From Arenicellales bacterium (GTDB lineage: Bacteria; Pseudomonadota; Gammaproteobacteria; BMS3Bbin11): a stretch of DNA of 7,911 nucleotides. Location of the stretch: assembly GCA_029287965.1 (NCBI GenBank), contig JARFQC010000110.1:1-7911 (forward strand), given 5' to 3'. The translations under genes and the position numbers were made by a program. Of this stretch, positions 1 to 5,945 are shown one piece after another; the first letter of the stretch is position 1; every line of letters starts with the position of its first letter. The notes beneath the pieces were generated by a model. It was not told the origin of the DNA. It made no database searches and worked only from the letters and a program-made list of their open reading frames with translations.

Positions 1-93
1 GCCATGTACCGTGTAGCCTTTGTCGATTAGGAGTTCGGCCAGGTAGGCGCCGTCCTGGCCGGTGATGCCGGTAATCAGTGCAGTTTTACTCAT
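1..93 (-). CDS. gmd: GDP-mannose 4,6-dehydratase, N-terminal fragment (runs off left edge)
   Basis: Only the first 31 codons lie in the window; the gene continues beyond base 1. The start is the ATG read from 93 to 91, with an AGGA Shine-Dalgarno-like stretch about 7 bases upstream. The peptide begins MSKTALITGITGQDGAYLAE, which carries the Rossmann NAD(P)-binding motif G9-x2-G12-x2-G15. The ITGITGQDGAYLAELL form of that motif is typical of GDP-mannose 4,6-dehydratases rather than of other short-chain epimerases. The family converts GDP-mannose to GDP-4-keto-6-deoxymannose, the precursor of GDP-fucose, GDP-rhamnose and similar sugars for surface polysaccharide, in the cytoplasm. It is transcribed divergently from nnrS. 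The call rests on the N-terminus alone, so a closely related NDP-sugar dehydratase is possible. Confidence 0.8.
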   Translation of the reverse strand, partial: MSKTALITGITGQDGAYLAELLIDKGYTVHG

Positions 94-137
94 GTGTGTC
101 CTGCTGTTGCGTATGCCATGTCAAACGTAAGTCGGCG

Positions 138-146
138 ATTCTAGCA
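138..146 (-). promoter_or_regulatory. Candidate extended -10 promoter for gmd
   Basis: On the minus strand the sequence TGCTAGAAT is an extended -10 element (TGn followed by TAGAAT, five of six matches to TATAAT). It predicts a start near 131, giving a leader of about 38 bases before the gmd ATG. No recognisable -35 hexamer lies 16-18 bases upstream. The FNR/DNR-like box at 168-181 would be centred near -43.5 for this promoter, so it could affect both directions. This is a pattern match only. Confidence 0.3.
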
Positions 147-167
147 AATTTAGTGCGTAGACTCCGC

Positions 168-181
168 ATGACATAGGTCAA
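168..181 (+). promoter_or_regulatory. FNR/DNR-type regulator box upstream of nnrS
   Basis: ATGAC-ATAG-GTCAA is a 5-4-5 inverted repeat matching the CRP/FNR superfamily half-site TTGAC...GTCAA with one mismatch in the left arm. Known FNR boxes read TTGAT-N4-ATCAA, and DNR/NNR-type boxes of denitrifiers often have TTGAT/C-N4-GTCAA. Its centre (174.5) lies about 40.5 bases upstream of the start predicted from the TATAAT at 203-208, which is the class II activator position. No -35 hexamer is present, as expected for an activator-dependent promoter. nnrS genes in other bacteria are known to be controlled by NO-responsive regulators of this superfamily. Binding itself is inferred. Confidence 0.5.
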
Positions 182-202
182 ATGACTCGCTCGAGCTCCC
201 GT

Positions 203-208
203 TATAAT
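203..208 (+). promoter_or_regulatory. -10 box of the predicted nnrS promoter
   Basis: A perfect TATAAT hexamer, preceded by no recognisable -35 element at the right spacing (bases 180-185 read AAATGA). Predicted transcription start is near 215, which leaves a leader of about 128 bases before the nnrS GTG. It pairs with the regulator box at 168-181 in class II geometry. Confidence 0.5.
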
Positions 209-212
209 CGAT

Positions 213-227
213 GTGCAGTCACTGCAC
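213..227 (+). repeat. Perfect 7-bp inverted repeat over the predicted nnrS transcription start
   Basis: GTGCAGT-C-ACTGCAC: two 7-base arms around a single central base. It starts 5 bases after the TATAAT and covers the predicted +1. It could be an operator for a dimeric repressor or, in RNA, a 6-bp stem with a 3-base loop at the 5' end of the transcript. It does not match the NsrR or NorR consensus as I know them. Confidence 0.45.
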
Positions 228-240
228 TGATGCGACTGAC

Positions 241-282
241 ATTCATTGGATTGATCTGACACCAGGAAGTGATTCCATGAAT
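241..282 (+). promoter_or_regulatory. Imperfect inverted repeat / hairpin in the nnrS leader
   Basis: ATTCATTGGA (241-250) can pair with TCCATGAAT (274-282) as a 9-bp stem with one bulged T at 247. Inside the 23-base loop, CTG (256-258) and CAG (263-265) can form a small inner stem. The structure lies in the predicted 5' leader, about 60 bases upstream of the GTG and well clear of the ribosome-binding site at 327-335. No U-tract follows, so it does not look like a terminator. It resembles no riboswitch class I recognise. Confidence 0.3.
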
Positions 283-342
283 CTGTGCACGTGATGGCGT
301 GGATCGGATGTCTGGCCTTCGGGATTAAAGGGGATACAACAG

Positions 343-1539
343 GTGCTGATAAATCCTGAGTTAACCGCAAAGTGTCCCGCCGGCCGGACAGCCCTGCTGC
401 AGCTCGGTTTTCGCCCTTTTTTCCTGCTGGCCGGGTTGTCTGCATGTCTGCCGCTACTCTACTGGAGTCATGTCTATGCATCAGGCGTCGAGACGTTGGC
501 TTACCCTCCCGCTACCTGGCACGGCCATGAGATGGTATTCGGTTACGTGGTAGCAGTTGTGGCGGGTTTTCTGCTCACGGTGGTAAAAAACTGGACAGGC
601 AGGCAGACCCTGAACGGCATCGCCCTGATGTCGCTGGCCCTGCTCTGGATAGCCGGGCGCATCGTACCGGTGGTCGATGCGGACATCCCGCTGTGGTGTG
701 TTTCGCTAGTCGATTTTGCATTTGTTCCGCTGCTGGCCGTGGCGCTGGCCGTACCGATCGTGAAAGCCGGTAATCATCGCAATCTGATCTTTATCGTTAT
801 TCTCGCCGTGTACACGGCTGCCAATGGCATTTTCCACCTTGGTGTGAACGGCCTGCTGGCAGATGGAGTACGGCTGGGCATCTTTGCCGGGCTGTTCACC
901 GTGTTGCTGCTGATCAGCGTCATGGGTGGCAGGGTGATCCCCTTTTTCATTGAGCGCGGTCTTGGTGGCCGGGTTACGGCAAGGAAATGGAAGGGCATAG
1001 AAGTCCTGTCGACAATCTCCCTGCTGGCGCTTGCCGGATTCTACCTGCTGGGTGCAGATGCACGTGTCTCCGCGGTCACCGCCCTGGTAACGGCTGCAGT
1101 CCACGCTATCCGCCTGGCTGGCTGGTACCAGAAAGGTGTCTGGAGCGTCCCGCTGCTCTGGGTGCTGGTAACGGCCTATGGATGGATTGTCATCGGTCTG
1201 ATTATGATGGGGCTGGCCCTGGCAGGCTTCCTGGCGGAGATGCTGGCCATACACGCGATGACTGCCGGCGGCATCGGGCTGATCACGGCCGGCATGATGG
1301 TGAGGGTATCCATGGGGCACAGCGGCAGATCGCTGCATGCGCCGGACAGCCTGGTGCTGGCCTTCATGCTGTTGAATATTGCCGCGATTACGCGGGTATT
1401 CGTACCGCTGGCATGGCCGGCGCTCTACCAGGATACGGTGATCGTATCGGCCTGGCTGTGGGCTATCGCTTTCGCGATATTTGTCATTCGCATGGCGCCG
1501 GTGTACTGGCTGCCGCGTGTCGACGGCAGGCCCGGTTAA
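343..1539 (+). CDS. nnrS: NnrS family membrane protein (nitric-oxide response)
   Basis: A 398-residue, very hydrophobic protein with about 12 predicted membrane segments, the usual NnrS size. Family signatures visible in order are LGFRPFFLLAG (21-31), WHGHEMVFGY (59-68), the FLLTVV-KNWTG stretch after it, FHLG with H165, GGRVIPFF (195-202), and HAMTAGGIGLI starting at H304, followed by GHSGR with H326. The scattered histidines fit the haem- and copper-binding reported for NnrS. Family members sit in the inner membrane and relieve nitrosative stress, although the chemistry is not settled. The start is GTG at 343: the only upstream in-frame region ends at a TGA at 292-294 and has no other ATG/GTG, and an AAAGGGGAT stretch lies about 8-16 bases upstream. 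An FNR/DNR-like promoter precedes it. No other denitrification gene is in the window. The stop overlaps the convergent cysC stop. Confidence 0.9.
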   Translation: MLINPELTAKCPAGRTALLQLGFRPFFLLAGLSACLPLLYWSHVYASGVETLAYPPATWHGHEMVFGYVVAVVAGFLLTVVKNWTGRQTLNGIALMSLALLWIAGRIVPVVDADIPLWCVSLVDFAFVPLLAVALAVPIVKAGNHRNLIFIVILAVYTAANGIFHLGVNGLLADGVRLGIFAGLFTVLLLISVMGGRVIPFFIERGLGGRVTARKWKGIEVLSTISLLALAGFYLLGADARVSAVTALVTAAVHAIRLAGWYQKGVWSVPLLWVLVTAYGWIVIGLIMMGLALAGFLAEMLAIHAMTAGGIGLITAGMMVRVSMGHSGRSLHAPDSLVLAFMLLNIAAITRVFVPLAWPALYQDTVIVSAWLWAIAFAIFVIRMAPVYWLPRVDGRPG

Positions 1540-2168
1540 AGCGAGGATGCGATGCGTTCTTCCAGCGGGCCGTGGAAGACGTTGAGGCGCACCAGTTCAT
1601 TCATCATGTGGTCGACGCATTCCTCGATTGTATGGGTGTCGGTGTCGACAATGATTTCCGCGTCTTCGGGCTCTTCATAGGGAGAGGAGATGCCGGTGAA
1701 TTCCTTGATTTCACCGCGACGCGCCTTTTTATACATGCCTTTCACGTCGCGTTGTTCACAGGTTTCGAGACCGCAGCGCACGTAAATCTCGACGAAATCG
1801 CCTTTCGCTACCAGCTCGCGCACGCGTCGCCGGTCACTGCGGAACGGTGAAATGAATGCGGTCAGCGGGATGACGCCTGCATCGATGAACAGCTTGGACA
1901 TCTCGCCGATGCGGCGAATGTTTTCTTCGCGGTCTTCGTGCGAAAAGCTCAGGTCACCGCACAATCCGTGCCGAACGTTGTCGCCGTCGAGCACGATGGT
2001 TGCACAGCGCAGCTCGTGCAGGCGTGCTTCCAGGGCATTGGCGAGGGTGGATTTGCCGGCGCCGGACAAACCGGTGAACCAGATGATGACGCTCTCGTGG
2101 CCGTGCAGCTTGTTGCGGTCGGGGCGGGTTACGGCAGTCTGATGCCAGACGACATTATCGCTTTTCAT
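1536..2168 (-). CDS. cysC: Adenylylsulfate (APS) kinase
   Basis: A 210-residue protein that phosphorylates adenosine 5'-phosphosulfate to PAPS, using ATP, in the cytoplasm. PAPS feeds assimilatory sulfate reduction or sulfotransferases. Motifs in order: the WHQTAVTR N-terminus seen in many CysC proteins (8-15), P-loop GLSGAGKS (33-40), DGDNVR (61-66), the ISPFRSDR segment whose S107 matches the phosphorylatable serine of E. coli CysC, then KGMYKKARRGEIKEFTG and SSPYE near the C-terminus. ATG 2168 is chosen because the frame can be extended to 2240 but those 24 residues are not typical of the family and their start has no ribosome-binding site; the chosen start has only a weak one. It is a stand-alone kinase: no cysD or cysN partner is adjacent. 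It is divergent from the rhodanese gene and tail-to-tail with nnrS. Confidence 0.92.
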   Translation of the reverse strand: MKSDNVVWHQTAVTRPDRNKLHGHESVIIWFTGLSGAGKSTLANALEARLHELRCATIVLDGDNVRHGLCGDLSFSHEDREENIRRIGEMSKLFIDAGVIPLTAFISPFRSDRRRVRELVAKGDFVEIYVRCGLETCEQRDVKGMYKKARRGEIKEFTGISSPYEEPEDAEIIVDTDTHTIEECVDHMMNELVRLNVFHGPLEERIASSL

Positions 2169-2200
2169 GTGTACTACTATGGTAAAAGAAACAGGCGCGA

Positions 2201-2209
2201 AATATAGCA
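2201..2209 (-). promoter_or_regulatory. Candidate extended -10 promoter for cysC
   Basis: The minus strand reads TGCTATATT, an extended -10 (TGn plus TATATT, five of six matches to TATAAT). The predicted start is near 2194, about 26 bases before the cysC ATG. No good -35 is present (the region 17 bases upstream is GC-only). Pattern match only. Confidence 0.3.
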
Positions 2210-2258
2210 CAGTCTGCCGGGCAGGGCGGGCCAGGTGCATTTAAACGGCGGGGCCGTA

Positions 2259-2267
2259 TGCTAAACT
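2259..2267 (+). promoter_or_regulatory. Candidate extended -10 promoter for the rhodanese gene
   Basis: TGCTAAACT, preceded by TA, is a TRTGn-type extended -10 with a four-of-six -10 hexamer. The predicted start is near 2274, about 29 bases before the ATG at 2303. No convincing -35 is present. Together with the cysC promoter on the other strand it would make 2169-2302 a compact divergent promoter region. Confidence 0.25.
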
Positions 2268-2302
2268 CCGGCGAAAATTATTTGAACACCAGAGGAAGAC
2301 TG

Positions 2303-2986
2303 ATGCGTAAACTTCACACGATCGCGGCCACCGGCCTGGCATTGCCCTTGCTGCTTCTATCCACGGCAAATGCAGAAGAAACGGCTGCCGGGCAGGATGA
2401 CGGAACGCCGGTCAAGATAACCCGTTCTATCGCCTCGGTCGATGTGATGCACGATGGCAAGACCGTCACCATCAAACGGCCACAGGACACATCTCACCGG
2501 ATGAACCCGGACTTCACCAAGACATCGCGCAAGTGCCCACCGTTCTGCCTTCAGCCTGCGCGCATTGCAGAAGGCGTTGAAACTATCGGCGAACTGGAAA
2601 TGCTCGATTACCTGGCAAAGAAATCGGCCGGCGACGACTCCCTGCTGATTATCGATTCGCGTGGTCCCAAGTGGATTGCCAAGGGCACGATCCCGGGATC
2701 AGTGAACATCCATTACAAGAAGCTCAAACTTGGCAGTGCCGATGAAGACGCAATGGCCGATATCATTGAAAACCAGTTCGGCGCCCTGCGTCTGACCGAG
2801 TTCTGGGACTTCGGCAATGCGCGTACGCTGGTATTTTTCTGCAATGGCATGTGGTGCGGCCAGTCACCGACCAATATCCGCGCCCTGCTCAAGATCGGCT
2901 ATCCGCCCAGCAAGCTGAAATGGTATCGTGGCGGCATGCAGGCGTGGGAGACAGCCGGCCTGACCACCGTGAAGCCGGGCAAGTAA
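2303..2986 (+). CDS. Exported (periplasmic) rhodanese-domain protein
   Basis: A 227-residue protein with a classical signal peptide: basic start MRKLH, hydrophobic core, and a probable cleavage after ANA at residue 24. A single rhodanese-like domain occupies about residues 85-225: LLIIDSRG (114-121), GTIPGSVNI (128-136), and the active loop C180-NGMWC-GQS with C180 as the likely persulfide-forming cysteine, followed by WYRGGMQAW. Ahead of the domain is a CPPFC motif (C78, C82), so the mature protein has four cysteines: C78, C82, C180 and C185. Rhodanese domains carry sulfane sulfur; the substrate here cannot be told. The ATG at 2303 is chosen over one at 2258 because it has a strong GAGGAAG ribosome-binding site and starts exactly at the signal peptide. 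It lies divergent to cysC and 104 bases ahead of miaB; nothing ties its function to either. Confidence 0.85.
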   Translation: MRKLHTIAATGLALPLLLLSTANAEETAAGQDDGTPVKITRSIASVDVMHDGKTVTIKRPQDTSHRMNPDFTKTSRKCPPFCLQPARIAEGVETIGELEMLDYLAKKSAGDDSLLIIDSRGPKWIAKGTIPGSVNIHYKKLKLGSADEDAMADIIENQFGALRLTEFWDFGNARTLVFFCNGMWCGQSPTNIRALLKIGYPPSKLKWYRGGMQAWETAGLTTVKPGK

Positions 2987-3090
2987 TGCCCGCTGAGCTT
3001 GATAAGACAGCGATCGCGCGTGATTCAGACTGGAAATTCCGCATCGATAACGTTAGCGTTGCAAGCCGTACTGTATATCCCTGTCCCTGA
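2987..3090 (+). other. Intergenic region between the rhodanese gene and miaB
   Basis: A 104-base gap without a gene. A CGGGC/GCCCG pair (2976-2980 with 2988-2992) straddles the rhodanese stop codon but has no U-tract. TATATC at 3074-3079 is a possible -10 that would put transcription start about 5 bases before the miaB ATG; there is no -35 match and no clear Shine-Dalgarno. Whether miaB has its own promoter here is open. Confidence 0.3.
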
Positions 3091-4485
3091 ATGCCTGACG
3101 TAAAAGCAGATCAGCGTCCCGCGCAGAAGCTCTATATCAAGACCTTCGGCTGCCAGATGAATGAATACGATTCCAGCCGCATGGCCGATCTACTGGCCGG
3201 CAGTCATGGTATGCAGGTTACCCAGGATCCCGAGCAGGCAGATGTGCTGCTGCTGAATACCTGTTCAGTGCGCGAGAAAGCTCAGGAAAAGGTGTTTTCC
3301 CAGCTGGGTCGCTGGAAGGAGTGGAAACAGGACAGGCCCGACCTGCTGATCGGCGTGGGCGGCTGCGTAGCCAGCCAGGAAGGCGAGGAGATACTCAGCC
3401 GGGCACCGTATGTTGACCTGGTATTCGGGCCACAGACCCTGCATCGGCTGCCGCAGCTGATCGACCAGAGCCGCGCACAGCACGATAGCCGGGTAGACAC
3501 CAGCTTTCCCGAGATAGAGAAATTCGACGCCCTGCCGGAACCCCGCGCAGAAGGCCCCACCGCATTCGTGTCCATCATGGAGGGCTGCAGCAAGTACTGC
3601 AGTTTTTGCGTCGTACCCTATACCCGCGGTGAAGAATTTTCCCGTCCTTTCGATGATGTGCTGGCAGAAATCTATACGCTGGCCGGCCAGGGTGTTCGCG
3701 AGGTCAACCTGCTCGGTCAGAATGTGAATGCCTATCGGGGGGCTACCCATGAGGGCGGTACGGCCGACCTGGCCACCCTGCTGCGCTACGTGTCCGAGAT
3801 CGAAGGCATCGAGCGGATGCGTTTCACCACCTCGCATCCGCTGGAATTCAGCGATGAACTGGTGCAGGCCTATGCCGAATTGCCCAAGCTCGTTGATCAC
3901 CTCCACCTGCCGGTACAGAGCGGTTCGGACCGGATACTGGAACTGATGAAGCGCGGCTACCGGGCAGACCATTTCCGGACCATTATTCGCAAACTGCGCG
4001 AGGTGCGCCCTGACATCAGCCTGTCTTCAGACTTTATTGTCGGTTTCCCGGGCGAAACCGAGGCGGACTTCCAGGCCACCATGGACCTGATCGAGGAGAT
4101 CAGCTTCGATCACTCCTTCAGCTTCGTTTACAGCGCCAGGCCGGGTACCCCCGCGGCCGACCTGGACGATTCGGTGCCGCTGCAAGTCAAGAAAGAACGC
4201 CTCGCGCGGCTGCAGTCGCGCATACTCGAAATGGCCGGAGCCATAAGTGAAGGGATGGTAGGTAGCGTGCAGAAAGTGCTGGTACAGGGCGTGTCGAAAA
4301 AGAATGCCCTCGAGATGGCCGGCCGCACCGAGAACAACAGGGTGGTTAATTTTCCCGGCCAGCAGCGCCTGGTCGGTCAGCTGATTGACGTTCGAATTGT
4401 CGAGGCCCTGCCGAATTCGCTGCGCGGCAGAATAGAAGGTGTCGACAACGCCCGCACCGTGCCAGTCCAGGTCGTTGCCGGATAG
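3091..4485 (+). CDS. miaB: tRNA-2-methylthio-N6-dimethylallyladenosine synthase (MiaB)
   Basis: A 464-residue radical-SAM methylthiotransferase, close to E. coli MiaB in length. It converts i6A to ms2i6A at position 37 of tRNAs that read UNN codons, in the cytoplasm. The N-terminal domain has the three cysteines that bind the auxiliary 4Fe-4S cluster: C21 in KTFGCQMNEYDS, C58 in NTCSVREKA and C92 in GVGGCVASQ. The radical-SAM cluster motif is C166-x3-C170-x2-C173 (CSKYCSFC), followed by VVPYTRG. A TRAM RNA-binding domain is at about 385-450. The QMNEYDS form favours MiaB over RimO or MtaB. The ATG at 3091 follows directly on an in-frame TGA and has no clear Shine-Dalgarno; about 12 residues precede the usual family start. 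It heads the conserved miaB-ybeZYX-lnt block. Confidence 0.96.
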   Translation: MPDVKADQRPAQKLYIKTFGCQMNEYDSSRMADLLAGSHGMQVTQDPEQADVLLLNTCSVREKAQEKVFSQLGRWKEWKQDRPDLLIGVGGCVASQEGEEILSRAPYVDLVFGPQTLHRLPQLIDQSRAQHDSRVDTSFPEIEKFDALPEPRAEGPTAFVSIMEGCSKYCSFCVVPYTRGEEFSRPFDDVLAEIYTLAGQGVREVNLLGQNVNAYRGATHEGGTADLATLLRYVSEIEGIERMRFTTSHPLEFSDELVQAYAELPKLVDHLHLPVQSGSDRILELMKRGYRADHFRTIIRKLREVRPDISLSSDFIVGFPGETEADFQATMDLIEEISFDHSFSFVYSARPGTPAADLDDSVPLQVKKERLARLQSRILEMAGAISEGMVGSVQKVLVQGVSKKNALEMAGRTENNRVVNFPGQQRLVGQLIDVRIVEALPNSLRGRIEGVDNARTVPVQVVAG

Positions 4486-4507
4486 TGTGTGCTGACAGAC
4501 CCGGCTA

Positions 4508-5494
4508 ATGAACGAAAAACCTCCCGCCAATCATTTCCACCTGGACCCTGTCGATAATCAGCGCCTGGCCGTGCTGTGCGGGGAATTCAACGGCAACCTG
4601 AAGCAGGTGGAAAAGCATTTCATGGTGCGCATCATGCATCGGGGGAACGACTTTACCATCGTCGGTGAGAGTACCGCCGGCAAGCAGGCCGAAAAAGCGA
4701 TCAGCGAACTTTACCGGCGTGCCGGTGAAGATGCGGAATTGTCCGCGGCAACCGTGCACCTCGTCATGCAGGAAACATCAAATCAGCTGCAGTCGAAAAG
4801 CCCGGAAGATAATGAACGGCATGTGATCGTTACGCCGAAAGCCAAGATACGCCTGCGTAATCCGCGCCAGCAGCGTTATGCCGCCAACGTCCAGACCAAC
4901 GATATCAATTTCGCCATCGGTCCGGCCGGCACCGGCAAGACGTACCTGGCCGTTGCCTGTGCAGTCGAGGCGCTGGACCGCGACGAGGTCAATCGTATCG
5001 TGCTGGTGCGCCCGGCTGTCGAAGCCGGTGAACGGCTCGGCTTCCTCCCCGGTGACCTGGAGCAGAAGGTGGATCCCTACCTGCGGCCCTTGTACGACGC
5101 CCTGTTCGAGATGCTGGGCTTCGAGCGGGTCGAGCGCCTGATCGATAAAAATATCATCGAGATTGCACCGCTGGCGTATATGCGTGGCCGGACGCTCAAT
5201 GATGCAATGGCCATACTCGACGAGGCCCAGAATACCACCGAAGAACAGATGCGCATGTTCCTGACCCGCATCGGTTTTCGTTCGCGCGCCATCATTACCG
5301 GCGATATCACCCAGACTGATCTGCCGCGCAATCAGCGCTCAGGCCTGATGCATGCCATCGAGGTGCTGGACAACATCGACGGCATCAGCTTCAACTACTT
5401 CGAGTCACGTGATGTCGTCCGTCATCCGCTGGTGCAGCGCATCGTCGAGGCTTATGAGCAGGCGGACACGAACGATCGTGACGCTGAAGCTTGA
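4508..5494 (+). CDS. ybeZ: PhoH-family ATPase YbeZ
   Basis: A 328-residue PhoH-like P-loop ATPase, near the 346 residues of E. coli YbeZ. The N-terminal part (about 1-100) is a small KH-like nucleic-acid-binding region containing LCGEFNGNLKQVE. The ATPase core has Walker A GPAGTGKT (138-145), the family segment RPAVEAGERLGFLPGDLEQK, Walker B ILDEAQN (236-242), and TGDITQTDLPRNQRSGL downstream. YbeZ binds the endoribonuclease YbeY and is thought to act with it in rRNA processing; the exact activity is not settled. The ATG at 4508 lies 22 bases after miaB with only a weak ribosome-binding site. The 3' end overlaps ybeY by 17 bases. The name phoH is also used, but the gene order here fits ybeZ. 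Confidence 0.94.
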   Translation: MNEKPPANHFHLDPVDNQRLAVLCGEFNGNLKQVEKHFMVRIMHRGNDFTIVGESTAGKQAEKAISELYRRAGEDAELSAATVHLVMQETSNQLQSKSPEDNERHVIVTPKAKIRLRNPRQQRYAANVQTNDINFAIGPAGTGKTYLAVACAVEALDRDEVNRIVLVRPAVEAGERLGFLPGDLEQKVDPYLRPLYDALFEMLGFERVERLIDKNIIEIAPLAYMRGRTLNDAMAILDEAQNTTEEQMRMFLTRIGFRSRAIITGDITQTDLPRNQRSGLMHAIEVLDNIDGISFNYFESRDVVRHPLVQRIVEAYEQADTNDRDAEA

Positions 5495-5945
5495 GCGCCA
5501 GCTGGCGCAGCCGGGACTGGCGGCGCCGGGTCGGGAACAGATGCAGGGATGGGCAGAAGCAGCCCTGGCAGCAGCCGGTCAGCAGGGCGAGACATTGACC
5601 GTCCGTGTCACCGACGAAGCGGAGATCAGTGCGCTGAATCAGCGTTATCGGGGCAAGCAGGGAGCAACCAACGTATTGTCTTTTCCATTCGATGGTCCGG
5701 CAGACATCGACACCGGGTTTCTCGGTGACCTGGCAATCTGCGCACCGGTGATCGAGCGCGAAGCAGGGCAGCAGGACAAGTCCGTGACCGCACACTGGGC
5801 CCACATGATAGTCCATGGCGTGCTGCACCTGTGCGGTTACGACCACATGGAAGATGCAGAGGCACAGCGCATGGAAGCACTTGAAACAGAAATCATGGGA
5901 ACGCTGGGTTTCAGCGATCCTTACTATGCAGACGACAGGGAATAA
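5478..5945 (+). CDS. ybeY: Endoribonuclease YbeY (rRNA maturation factor)
   Basis: A 155-residue zinc-dependent single-strand endoribonuclease used in 16S rRNA 3'-end maturation and ribosome quality control. The zinc motif H-x3-H-x5-H is H113, H117, H123 (HGVLHLCGYDH), and the conserved arginine of YRGK is R58, matching E. coli H114, H118, H124 and R59 with an offset of one. TNVLSFPF and the C-terminal MEALETEIM are also typical. I chose GTG 5478 because it gives 155 residues, as in E. coli, and this near-perfect register. An ATG at 5454, with GAGG just 3 bases upstream, is a real alternative adding eight basic residues (MSRRTRTI). It overlaps ybeZ by 17 bases and its TAA shares a base with the corC ATG (TAATG), so translation of the three is probably coupled. 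Confidence 0.93.
   Translation: MTLKLERQLAQPGLAAPGREQMQGWAEAALAAAGQQGETLTVRVTDEAEISALNQRYRGKQGATNVLSFPFDGPADIDTGFLGDLAICAPVIEREAGQQDKSVTAHWAHMIVHGVLHLCGYDHMEDAEAQRMEALETEIMGTLGFSDPYYADDRE

Noticed and set aside
119..124. A perfect TTGACA on the minus strand as the gmd -35 box
   Set aside because: Seventeen bases downstream the sequence reads GGACAC, nothing like a -10, and the start would fall inside or next to the gmd coding start.
706..1338. Long minus-strand open frames opposite nnrS, and a 287-codon plus-strand frame at 987-1850
   Set aside because: They lie within nnrS or run across the nnrS/cysC boundary, both of which have clear family motifs. Their translations are low-complexity shadow sequence.
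1510..1529. CTGCCG/CGGCAG hairpin at the end of nnrS as a terminator
   Set aside because: It lies inside the coding region with an 8-base loop and no U-tract on either strand.
2168..2240. A 24-residue N-terminal extension of cysC
   Set aside because: CysC proteins normally start close to the SDNVVWHQTAVTR segment, the extension start has no ribosome-binding site, and the extension would overlap the predicted cysC promoter.
2976..2992. CGGGC/GCCCG hairpin at the rhodanese stop as a terminator
   Set aside because: The stem is only 5 bp and there is no U-tract after it.
2851..3090. A 79-codon plus-strand frame overlapping the end of the rhodanese gene and ending just before miaB
   Set aside because: Most of it is another frame of the rhodanese gene and it has no ribosome-binding site. 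The stop touching the miaB ATG (TGAATG) looks like coincidence rather than coupling.
3265..3972. Long minus-strand open frame opposite miaB
   Set aside because: It is antisense to a fully motif-supported MiaB. No domain or ribosome-binding site supports it.
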